Below are positions 41,291-48,450 of a DNA stretch of 64,000 bases, piece by piece. The notes beneath the pieces are model-generated. The model saw only the letters and a list, made by a program, of their open reading frames with translations. It ran no database searches and was not told the DNA's origin. Each line of letters opens with the position of its first letter. Position 1 is the stretch's first letter. The translations under genes were made by a program, and so were the position numbers. Origin of the DNA: Spirulina subsalsa PCC 9445 (GTDB taxonomy: Bacteria > Cyanobacteriota > Cyanobacteriia > Cyanobacteriales > Spirulinaceae); NCBI RefSeq assembly GCF_000314005.1, contig NZ_JH980292.1, positions 4,995,894-5,059,893 of the forward strand. Direction: 5' to 3'.

Positions 41291-44100
41291 ACCAACTTGA
41301 TATACTAGCAAATAATCGTGATGCGATTTTATTGGGTGAGGCAATTGGTTGGTTACATGATTACCGCAAATGCTCTGATGAGCAATTGAAAGTACAAGCA
41401 GCTAATTTAACTGGACAACAGGGTTTAGCTCGAAACGTACTCACTATCCGTGTTTCTAGCTTAAGTAGTATTACTATTAATTTACTAGGGAACATTTGCC
41501 CATTTCCGAAAATTATTCATCGACAATCGGATACAAATTGTGATATTCTGCCTGATTATTTAACTCGCTGTCATAATACAGCCCACTTCGACAAACAAGA
41601 ACCAGATGGCGGAGAACAAAACTATCCGGGTGTAACAGTTAGTTCCTCATTTGGTTTTGAGCAAAATATCCCTAATCATCTAACTACTCAACTTTGGGGT
41701 TTACCCTGGACAGCATTAGCTAGTTATTCTCAAAATGATCGACCAAATTTTACTCAAAAAATTAGTGAATTATTTATCCAAGTTGGTGCAGATACACGCC
41801 GTCCTATTAATGAAATCAGTTTATGGGATTGGGGAACACTGGTAGGCGCACTTTATAAAGCTGCTGTTGCTGGTACATTATTGTCAAGCAGTATTCCGCA
41901 AGCTAGGGATCTGCGCTGGCGGTTATTAAGTGTTAGAGTTGAAGGACTTGGTTATATCACAAAGGTTTCTAGACTTCCTGATTTATTAAGCCGACAAAAA
42001 TTGCTTAAAGATTCTTTTGATAAAGTACGCGATTTAGTAGAAATAGAATATCCACTAGGAAATGAAGTTTATCGAGATGAAAGCAGAAGTATTTTTGTGG
42101 TATATGATTTACCAAATCTTTTGAATTTAAGCAATCAAATGGGTGAAAATCTTCGTGATTTGATTCTGCAAAAATTCACGCAAGGTACATTAAAAAATGA
42201 TGCAAGTTTAAAACTAGGTGGAGAACTACAACCAATCATAGAACTGGATCAGACTTCTTGGTGGGGGCAAGATCCTGACTGGCAAACTAGAAATCCACCT
42301 TTAAATGAAATTCCTCCCATTGGTCAAATTCTTCAAAAATTTATTGTTTCACCACCATTACCTGAAGAAATCAAACAGTCCTGGCCTCAAAATGAAATAG
42401 ATCAACACAAAGCTGCTGATATTTGCACAGTTTGCGGAATGCGACCACAAGGAAAATCCGAGAAGCTTGCATCGCGTAAAGTCTGTGATATTTGTGAAAG
42501 ACGACGACTTGATCGATCTCAACTTTGGGCTACTCAACAAGCTGAAGATACAATCTGGATTGATGAGGTTGCTGATACAAATGCAAAGCTTGCACTAATT
42601 ATTGGTCGGTTTGATTTAGAGGATTGGTTGAGTGGTCAATTAGTCGAGTCTCTCATTCTTAATCCTGTTGGCTCAGGTTCAACCACTTCGGTTAAAAACC
42701 CCTCTTTTAGTCGAATTCGCCGTATTTGGGAAACAACCCGCCAATTTTGGCAAGATGTACAAAATGACTTAAAGCTATCACTATCTGATAGTCGCCGTCG
42801 TTTGATTCTCTATCTTGATCAAATACCTAACTTGGGGCTATTCCATGTTTATGAGTTGGAATTAGGTAAAACCACATTAAGTGTAGCTTGGTATCCACCA
42901 CAGCCCGATGGAACTGGAGGATATTTGATTTCAACTGATAATCTTAGTTATGTTGCCCGACAGCTTGAAGCCGAAAGAGAAATCTTTACTGACTCGGCGA
43001 CTGCTGCAATTTTTGTAGAAGATTATATTCAGTCTCAATTTATTACTTGTGATCGCTCAATTACATTACGCGATAGTGATTCAGTACGTGATCGCAACCA
43101 AAATCTACCAACAAATCTGCGAATTATCAGAACCGAACATCAAGATGTTGCCTACTCTACTGCTATTCCTATATTGACTGAACCGAGTACATTTATGGCT
43201 CTTGTTCCAGCAGATAAATCTCTTGATGTAGTTAAGGCGATAAAAACAAAGTATGAACGCGAAATGGGCAAAGTCCGCAATCGTCTACCCTTATATCTCG
43301 GTGTTGTCTACTTTGATCGTCGTACTCCCCTCCGGTCTGCTTTAGACGCTGGACGACAAATGTTGAGCTATAAATCTAGAAGTCAAAAATTATGGCAGGT
43401 TATTCAGGCTTCATGCCCATTACCCACGGAAGCAACAGAGGATAAGAAAATTGAAGTAACACTAACCCATGAACACAGTACCATTACTTGGTCTGTTCCT
43501 AGTTATATGGGTGATGGTACAACTGAAGATGTCTGGTATCCTTACGTATTTCTAGAAACTAATGGTGATGATAACAAGGTAAATGGACGATCACGCAAAA
43601 TCAAAAGTCAGCGACCTGGTACAATTGAACCCTGTTGGTTAGTTCATGCTGGTGATTTAAAACAAGGCGATAAAATTTATTTCACCCCCTCCACCTTTGA
43701 CTTTGAATACCTCGACAGCACCGCCCGCCGCTTTGAAATTCACTACGACGAAAACGGTCGCCGCCCCCGTTCCACCCGTCCCTTCTACCTCGAAGACCTA
43801 GACCGTATCCAAACCCTTTGGGAAATTCTCAAAAACCTCAAAACCTCCCAACGCCATCAAGTTATTTACACCATCGAAGCAACTCGCGAAATGTGGCATG
43901 GTGAAAATTTACAACAATCATGGACAGATGACACATTTAAGCAATTTGTCAAAGATACCCTCAGTAATGCAGCATGGCCCAAAACAAAACTCTGGCACAC
44001 TATCCCGGAAACAGAACGTCAGCAACTCATTGATGCGGGAGTGCGGGGCAAACTGGCAGATATAGCAGACTTGTATATGGAAATCCTCAAGGAGCGATAA
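41287..44100 (+). CDS. csx11: Cas10 large subunit of the Csx11 family, palm motif degenerate
   Basis: This 937-residue large subunit of the type III effector has an N-terminal HD-type region (EAIGWLHDYRKCSDEQL, H24 and D25; CHNTAHFDKQEP near residue 96). A zinc ribbon uses C380, C383, C400 and C403 (CTVCG ... CDICE), then Palm1-like LALIIGRFDLEDWLSG. Where active Cas10 has GGDD, the sequence reads PILTEPSTFMALVPADKSL (residues about 628-645), so cyclic oligoadenylate synthesis is not expected. The C-terminal region DSTARRFEIHYDENGRR is typical of Csx11. About 180 bases here (43680-43860) use C-ending codons unlike the rest of the gene. It overlaps the mini-frame upstream and lies eight bases before cmr4. 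Confidence 0.85.
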   Translation: MNQLDILANNRDAILLGEAIGWLHDYRKCSDEQLKVQAANLTGQQGLARNVLTIRVSSLSSITINLLGNICPFPKIIHRQSDTNCDILPDYLTRCHNTAHFDKQEPDGGEQNYPGVTVSSSFGFEQNIPNHLTTQLWGLPWTALASYSQNDRPNFTQKISELFIQVGADTRRPINEISLWDWGTLVGALYKAAVAGTLLSSSIPQARDLRWRLLSVRVEGLGYITKVSRLPDLLSRQKLLKDSFDKVRDLVEIEYPLGNEVYRDESRSIFVVYDLPNLLNLSNQMGENLRDLILQKFTQGTLKNDASLKLGGELQPIIELDQTSWWGQDPDWQTRNPPLNEIPPIGQILQKFIVSPPLPEEIKQSWPQNEIDQHKAADICTVCGMRPQGKSEKLASRKVCDICERRRLDRSQLWATQQAEDTIWIDEVADTNAKLALIIGRFDLEDWLSGQLVESLILNPVGSGSTTSVKNPSFSRIRRIWETTRQFWQDVQNDLKLSLSDSRRRLILYLDQIPNLGLFHVYELELGKTTLSVAWYPPQPDGTGGYLISTDNLSYVARQLEAEREIFTDSATAAIFVEDYIQSQFITCDRSITLRDSDSVRDRNQNLPTNLRIIRTEHQDVAYSTAIPILTEPSTFMALVPADKSLDVVKAIKTKYEREMGKVRNRLPLYLGVVYFDRRTPLRSALDAGRQMLSYKSRSQKLWQVIQASCPLPTEATEDKKIEVTLTHEHSTITWSVPSYMGDGTTEDVWYPYVFLETNGDDNKVNGRSRKIKSQRPGTIEPCWLVHAGDLKQGDKIYFTPSTFDFEYLDSTARRFEIHYDENGRRPRSTRPFYLEDLDRIQTLWEILKNLKTSQRHQVIYTIEATREMWHGENLQQSWTDDTFKQFVKDTLSNAAWPKTKLWHTIPETERQQLIDAGVRGKLADIADLYMEILKER

Positions 44101-44108
44101 AACCACCA

Positions 44109-45152
44109 ATGGCAACCTACAAACGACAACGTTATTTATTTATGACCCTCGACCCCGTACATATCGGTACTGGGGGCTATCGCTTGGGGCGAGTCGATAA
44201 CAGCATTGTCCGCGAACCCGGTACAAAAATCCCCAAAATCCCCGGCACAAGTTTACACGGTGCAGCCCGCTCCTATGCAGCACAGTTATATGAAACCCCC
44301 GAAGCCGCAGGACAAAGCCATAATAAAGTTACAGGAAACATCGCTGATAATCCTGTCTGCTACACCTTTGGCTATATCAAAGGTCAAGATATTTATTCCG
44401 GCGTTGTCAATATTTTTGATGCTCATATCCTTCTGTTTCCTGTTCATTCAATGGTTGGCCCCGTTTGGGTGAGTACGGTAGAGCGTTTAGAAGAAGCGGG
44501 CTTTACAGTTGAGCCACCACAAACTGACTGGAAAAAAGAAAAAGTTTTGCTAAATTGGGAACGCACCGATCCTTTAAACTTAGGTTGGTTAATGTTAGAA
44601 ATTTTACCAGATAAAGTAAAAATTGAACCTCCTAAAAAGTCCAAATGGCAAGATCAAGAACGCTATAAGGCAATCAAAAAAATTGTGATTGTCCAAGATG
44701 CTCTGTTTAGCCAAATTGTGAATAGCAATTTAGAAGTCCGCACCTCGGTAGCCATTGACCCAGAAACAGGTGCAGCCGATGAAGGAGCTTTATTCACCTA
44801 CGAAGCCATCCCCCGCGCTACATTCCTCACCGCAGAAGTCGTTTTAGATGATTATGGCTCTGGTCAAGAGCAGGACGAAAATAAACAAAATGATGATAAG
44901 CAAGAAGAAAATAACAAGCCCAAAAAACGCCAGCGTCCATTTCCCAAAGAGAAAAAGTTTAAGAGTAGTAAAAATTTACCTGGAGGGGCTTGGACTTGTC
45001 CCTTATGTGTGGTGAAAGCAGGGTTTAGGATGATTGAGTGGTTGGGAGTTGGTGGTATGGGAACGCGAGGCTTTGGACGGATGGCTATGATTGGTGATCC
45101 AATAACGGTAGGTTTATCAGACCTTTTTGATCAGGAGAAAAATCATGATTAA
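44109..45152 (+). CDS. cmr4: Type III CRISPR backbone protein Cmr4 (target RNase subunit)
   Basis: This 347-residue Cas7-family backbone subunit has N-terminal LDPVHIGTGGYRLGRVDNSIVRE, with D30 in the position of the catalytic aspartate that cuts target RNA every six bases. KIPKIPGTSLHGAARSYAAQL and a C-terminal GVGGMGTRGFGRMAM glycine-rich loop are also present. RNA slicing should therefore be intact even though the Cas10 palm is not. An acidic/basic low-complexity insert (EQDENKQNDDKQEENNKPKKRQR, about residues 255-285) is unusual; it is near the thumb region. The 3' end overlaps cmr5 by eight bases. Confidence 0.85.
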   Translation: MATYKRQRYLFMTLDPVHIGTGGYRLGRVDNSIVREPGTKIPKIPGTSLHGAARSYAAQLYETPEAAGQSHNKVTGNIADNPVCYTFGYIKGQDIYSGVVNIFDAHILLFPVHSMVGPVWVSTVERLEEAGFTVEPPQTDWKKEKVLLNWERTDPLNLGWLMLEILPDKVKIEPPKKSKWQDQERYKAIKKIVIVQDALFSQIVNSNLEVRTSVAIDPETGAADEGALFTYEAIPRATFLTAEVVLDDYGSGQEQDENKQNDDKQEENNKPKKRQRPFPKEKKFKSSKNLPGGAWTCPLCVVKAGFRMIEWLGVGGMGTRGFGRMAMIGDPITVGLSDLFDQEKNHD

Positions 45153-45615
45153 TACAGAAAATAATTTAGACTGGCTTGCGGCAAAACACGCTCAGGACAT
45201 GATAGAAAACTCAAAACACAAGGAAGCAAAATCGGTGGAAAACACGGTTACTAAAACCTTGGGTGTTTTACAAGAAGATGGGGTTTACGCTTGTTTTCTA
45301 TACCTATTAGCTAAAGAAAAACCGTCCGATGAAGAGAGGAAGAAAAATATCAAATCTACTGGAGAAGTTCTAGTAAAGTATATGTGGGAATTGTTAGATA
45401 GTTTGAAAATTGGATGGGATAAGCCTAGCAGCGATCAGGCTGAAGATATACTAAAACACATTACAGATAATAAAACAATCAATTTAGAAAAGCTATTACT
45501 CACCAAAGAAACCCTAGAGCAAATGTTAATTTATGCTCGTTATGGGGCAAAAGCTCGACAGGTTGAAGAAAAATCAACCAATTCTCAAGAAGAAGAACAG
45601 GAGGAAACTCCGTGA
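45145..45615 (+). CDS. cmr5: Type III CRISPR small subunit Cmr5-like
   Basis: This 156-residue, mostly helical protein fits the Cas11 small-subunit role. It starts MINTENNLDWLAAKHAQDMIEN and has YACFLYLLAKEKPSDEERKKN, EVLVKYMWELLDSLKIGWD and MLIYARYGAKARQVEEK. The 'R-x-A-x-x-A' N-terminal pattern of Cmr5 is replaced by 'AAKHAQDMIEN', and 'YARYGAKARQ' near the end matches the family's last helix. The tail is acidic (EEKSTNSQEEEQEE). It overlaps cmr4 by eight bases and the next RAMP gene by four. It probably runs along the effector filament and contacts the target RNA duplex. Confidence 0.8.
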   Translation: MINTENNLDWLAAKHAQDMIENSKHKEAKSVENTVTKTLGVLQEDGVYACFLYLLAKEKPSDEERKKNIKSTGEVLVKYMWELLDSLKIGWDKPSSDQAEDILKHITDNKTINLEKLLLTKETLEQMLIYARYGAKARQVEEKSTNSQEEEQEETP

Positions 45616-46472
45616 CTTGGATAGTCTATCGCGTTGTCTTTAAGCTGAAATCTCCTCTGCATATTGGTTGTGGAAAAGTGGGGAATGTACAGCGTACTCG
45701 CCCCTACGTCACCGGACGCAACTTTTGGGGTGCGCTGACGATGCGCCTAACCCGTGATGCAACGGATGGTCCGGCTACTGATTCTAGTCAGTATCAAGGC
45801 TATGGTGAAAGAGTTCATCAAGAGTTAGCTTTTACTTACTTTTATCCCGCCATTCAAGAAAATCAAGACTATCCAATTCAATGGCCGTGGGAAAAAGAAA
45901 GCCTGTTTCGTCGTCGGTTTTTGAGTAGTTACGCCAGCACTGCTTTAGTCTATCCCCAACAAGCAGCCGAGGAGGGTTTATTACACGAGGTTGAGTTTAT
46001 TTCACCTCGGACATTAGATGACGGGAAACAGGTTTATTTAGTGGGTTATATGTTTCAAAAAGAAGGGTCTGATCTGCCTTGGCAATCGGCTTGTAATCGT
46101 CTACAAATGGGTGGAGAACGGGGGTATGGTTGGGGGGATATTCGCTTAATTGAGATTAAAAAGATTACGGATGAACATGATGGCTATAGTCATCATTTGT
46201 TTGATTCAGAACACTATACTTGGCGAGGAGAAGAGAATTTTATAGTGATTGAAGTTTCAGAAAATAGCCCCCTGTTAGCCCATACCAAAACAGAAAATGT
46301 ATCAGCACAGGGGGAAATTGAGCCGTTGGTGGGGCGGGAGTGGCAAGAAGACCACAAAGCTGGGGAGTCTGTGGCTTTTTCGGGGATGTGCTGGACTCCG
46401 GGGACGGTGGTTAATAGCTTGATGTCGTTTAAAATTAGTTCTTTAGGGGTTTGGACTCAATATCGGATTTAG
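45612..46472 (+). CDS. Type III CRISPR RAMP protein, probable Cas5/Cmr3-role subunit
   Basis: This 286-residue RAMP starts at a GTG (MTWIVYRVVFKLKSPLHIGCG) that overlaps the cmr5 stop by four bases, with AGGAGG ahead. Features are VQRTRPYVTGRNFWGALTMRLT (first conserved helix with W-G-A-L), FVEFISPRTLDD-like (VEFISPRTLDDGKQ), and the glycine-rich loop RLQMGGERGYGWGDIRL. It lacks the typical N-terminal signature of Cmr3. By elimination (Cmr1, 4, 5 and a Cmr6-like protein are already accounted for) it probably takes the Cas5-type position at the crRNA 5' handle, as Cmr3 or Csx10 do. It is the last CRISPR gene; IS remnants begin within 25 bases. Confidence 0.75.
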   Translation: MTWIVYRVVFKLKSPLHIGCGKVGNVQRTRPYVTGRNFWGALTMRLTRDATDGPATDSSQYQGYGERVHQELAFTYFYPAIQENQDYPIQWPWEKESLFRRRFLSSYASTALVYPQQAAEEGLLHEVEFISPRTLDDGKQVYLVGYMFQKEGSDLPWQSACNRLQMGGERGYGWGDIRLIEIKKITDEHDGYSHHLFDSEHYTWRGEENFIVIEVSENSPLLAHTKTENVSAQGEIEPLVGREWQEDHKAGESVAFSGMCWTPGTVVNSLMSFKISSLGVWTQYRI

Positions 46473-46489
46473 GTGGCCTCATGGGAAAT

Positions 46490-46981
46490 GACCGTGACAT
46501 ACTCCCGACGCTGATGCTACGCATACAGCGCGGGCTTCTCAGTGACCCCTGGTATCCCATCGGGCGTTGCCTGAGCTTTAAGAACGGGATGCCCCACCGC
46601 TCTGTATTTGATGTTAATTGCCGCGTTGTGGTCACGGTCTAGTTTCCAATCCACAGTGAGGGCAAGAGTGCCATCTATCCTGGATGGTTTTTGGAACCTT
46701 CTGCCCACAACCAGAGCAATTCTGGGTTGTACCGTTCGGATTCACCGCTTTTTAGAATTGACCAAATCGCGCTTTTGAGAGTAGAAATTTGGTCTGTCTT
46801 GCAGTTCTGGAAGGTAACAGATCAAAAGGCAAGCGTTAACATCACAGCGATTTTGCTCCCACCAGTTGAACCGCTCCGCCAAGCGATAGTTGTACTGCCT
46901 GCGGCAAAGTTCAAGCCAGTTATCCACTGTGGCTTGCTGCTGTCGAGTTAATCGTAGTCGGTACTGGTAGGATGTTCGCAT
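46490..46981 (-). pseudogene. tnpB remnant with large internal deletion and frameshift, with right end
   Basis: Read on the minus strand, a start at 46981 gives TnpB N-terminus [40 protein letters not shown] to SKKR near 46755. It then jumps to the zinc finger NCSGCGQKVPKTIQDRWHSCPHCGLET (46730-46650). An extra A after GAAACT shifts the frame before DRDHNAAINIKYRAVGHPVLK, which ends EKPALYA at 46517. The RuvC-I and -II regions are missing. The right-end hairpin CCCGACGCTG/CAGCGCGGG with GACATACTC is at about 46497-46532. It is therefore a dead IS200/IS605-type element on the opposite strand to the CRISPR operon. Confidence 0.85.
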
Positions 46982-47103
46982 GGTATCATTGTAATGCAAA
47001 TACGGATATAGCTAGTCCTAATGAGACGTGAACTCTGGGCTATTGTCCTATCTGGATTACAGGCGACCCTTTTTTGCACGACTCAGGTAGGTTGGCTATA
47101 GTC

Positions 47104-47214
47104 TTGCAATACATAAAAAGTTTTTCCGTTCGGATTTCGGATATAGAGAAGCAGCATTTAGATGAGTATTGTCGTCTTACGGAGCGAACCCAAAGCGATG
47201 TTTTGAGGCAATAA
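47104..47214 (+). pseudogene. Ribbon-helix-helix (CopG-like) protein remnant
   Basis: The frame gives LQYIKSFSVRISDIEKQHLDEYCRLTERTQSDVLRQ then TAA, and continues in frame after the stop as IRSLSVDG. 'K-S-F-S-V-R-I-S ... L-x-x-Y-C-x-x-T-x-R-T-x-S-D-V-L-R' followed by 'IRSL' is a ribbon-helix-helix DNA-binding domain of the CopG type. Such small proteins often accompany IS200/IS605 elements or toxins. The start codon would be TTG and the stop is premature, so it is probably inactive. Confidence 0.55.
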
Positions 47215-47225
47215 ATTAGAAGTTT

Positions 47226-47284
47226 GTCTGTCGATGGGGTATTGAACCCCATGCTCCAAGGAGCCGCTGGCGCGAACGACAGAC
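47226..47284. other. Compact three-way folded element, unexplained
   Basis: GTCTGTCG (47226-47233) and CGACAGAC (47277-47284) form a perfect 8-bp closing stem. Inside it are a 6-bp hairpin ATGGGG/CCCCAT with a 7-base loop (on the minus strand TTCAATA, like a tRNA T loop) and a GCTCC/GGAGC palindrome. The total is 59 bases. It is too short for a tRNA. It sits in the IS-remnant zone and may be an element end or a guide-RNA scaffold relic. Confidence 0.5.
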
Positions 47285-47293
47285 CCGCAATTC

Positions 47294-47327
47294 TTCCCGA
47301 CGCTCACCCTAACGTGTAGAGCGCGGG
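47294..47327 (-). repeat. Second IS200/IS605-like right-end hairpin
   Basis: CCCGACGCTC / GAGCGCGGG with an 11-13 base loop at 47297-47327 has the same design and nearly the same stem as the tnpB right end at 46497-46532, in the same orientation. No tnpB remains beside it. Confidence 0.5.
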
Positions 47328-47345
47328 GCTGCTTGCGGTTAAAGC

Positions 47346-47810
47346 TCAAGGGCTACTGGCTTCGTCCCTTAAATGCTGGACTAAGGCTTGTAAACCTAAA
47401 CAATAACTCTGGACTCCAAAGCCGCTAATTTGACCGATGGCAACGGGGGCAATGTAGGAGTGATGGCGGAATTCTTCGCGACGGTAAATGTTGCTTAAAT
47501 GAACTTCTACGGTGGGCAGTTGAACGGCTAATAAAGCATCCCGTAGGGCGACGCTGGTATGAGTATAAGCCCCCGGATTGATGAGGATGCCGGAATATTG
47601 ACCGAGGGCGGATTGAATGGCATCAACTAAAGACCCTTCATGATTGGATTGATAGGGGGTGATGGTGACATCTAATGCTTTGGCTTGTTGTTGCAATAAT
47701 TCATTGATTTTGGCTAGGGTCAGTTGGCCGTAAATGCCGGGTTCTCGTTGACCTAATAAGTTCAAGTTCGGTCCGTGCAGAATTAAGAGGCTTAAGGGGG
47801 ATTCTGTCAT
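47346..47810 (-). CDS. aroQ: 3-dehydroquinate dehydratase, type II
   Basis: This 154-residue enzyme of the shikimate pathway converts 3-dehydroquinate to 3-dehydroshikimate. Start [28 protein letters not shown] at 47810 is chosen because the family begins here; the frame extended to 47885 adds an unrelated hydrophobic leader. Motifs: HGPNLNLLG with catalytic Tyr in IYG, FQSNHEG-type [30 protein letters not shown], and [19 protein letters not shown] (catalytic His). Length is typical for the dodecameric type II enzyme. It is the first normal chromosomal gene after the IS remnants. The C-terminus [12 protein letters not shown] is slightly extended. Confidence 0.95.
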   Translation of the reverse strand: MTESPLSLLILHGPNLNLLGQREPGIYGQLTLAKINELLQQQAKALDVTITPYQSNHEGSLVDAIQSALGQYSGILINPGAYTHTSVALRDALLAVQLPTVEVHLSNIYRREEFRHHSYIAPVAIGQISGFGVQSYCLGLQALVQHLRDEASSP

Positions 47811-47949
47811 TACGAAAAGGGGTAATTTGGCGCGAAACCGAAATAGGTCGCTGGAAACGGCCAAGAAAAATAGCAGTCCTACCAACCAGTTAGGGGCTTC
47901 GCCCTATCTTTGAGGATTGCTATAGCCGATGGAAACGGCTTGATTTTGA

Positions 47950-48090
47950 ACACAAGATTTTGAACACAAGTCCGATGGTCTTGGTGTTGAAAGGACTTCC
48001 AATATCTAGGCAGTCCAACGCGTTCAACCCCAAATAGGGGGTTAGGGGGGCCTAGGTAGTTTTATCTCGTGTTAGTTTTACCTCGTGTTA
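47950..48090. repeat. Two short direct tandem duplications
   Basis: ATTTTGAACACAAG is present twice in tandem at about 47942-47969. GTTTTAtCTCGTGTTA and GTTTTAcCTCGTGTTA follow each other at about 48058-48090, the second copy running into the stop codon of the small protein on the minus strand. No gene is seen in the rest of the 277-base gap between aroQ and that gene. Confidence 0.5.
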
Positions 48091-48231
48091 TCTGTGCCGA
48101 GGTCGCTGAGGTTCGTTAACAGGAATGGGAATTAACTCAGGTTCTGGTTCTGCTTCGGGGCCTAATAAAGATTCGATGAGGCGGCGCGCCCACTCTCTAA
48201 TCTTTTCTAAAACCTTTTCTACATAGTCCAT
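48088..48231 (-). CDS. 47-residue small protein, conserved-looking, unknown function
   Basis: The minus-strand frame gives MDYVEKVLEKIREWARRLIE, then SLLGPEAEPEPELIPIPVNEPQRPRHR. It has an amphipathic basic helix (VEKVLEKIREWARRLIESLL) followed by a proline/glutamate-rich acidic stretch and a basic end. I believe very similar small proteins occur in other filamentous cyanobacteria, but cannot confirm it here. There is no signal peptide or membrane segment. An amphipathic helix of this kind could bind a membrane surface or another protein. It stands alone between aroQ and cinA. Confidence 0.6.
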   Translation of the reverse strand: MDYVEKVLEKIREWARRLIESLLGPEAEPEPELIPIPVNEPQRPRHR

Positions 48232-48398
48232 TGAAAAGAATGCTCCTGTAAGACTAACTTATCATTAGCTACTCCCGCCAGTTGGATGGTCGGGATTCTG
48301 AAAAGAATCTGAACAATTACATCTGAAGAATTACGACAGAGGGCAATTGATAGACTCCTTACCGAGCTTAGTCTGCTTATCTTCTAGCATAACACAGC

Positions 48399-48450
48399 AA
48401 AAAAAAAATCGAACCCCATCCCTAGGAGATTAGACCTAGGAGGGGGAATC
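48399..48450 (-). terminator. Terminator of the wecA-like/cinA operon
   Basis: On the minus strand CCTAGG-TCTAATCT-CCTAGG, with an outer CCCC/GGGG pairing, is followed by a short spacer and a run of ten T. It overlaps the last codons of cinA. Confidence 0.6.

Noticed and set aside
41287-44100. Calling the large subunit an active Cas10 with cyclase activity
   Set aside because: The expected GGDD is replaced by TEPS in matching context, so the active annotation was not used.
47220-47300. A tRNA gene suggested by the TTCAATA hairpin
   Set aside because: The enclosing stem gives only 59 bases, with no D arm or anticodon arm, so a functional tRNA is not supported.
47158-47349. Minus-strand open frame of 63 codons next to aroQ
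   Set aside because: It runs through the right-end hairpin and the cloverleaf-like element; composition is dictated by these structures and no protein family is recognisable.
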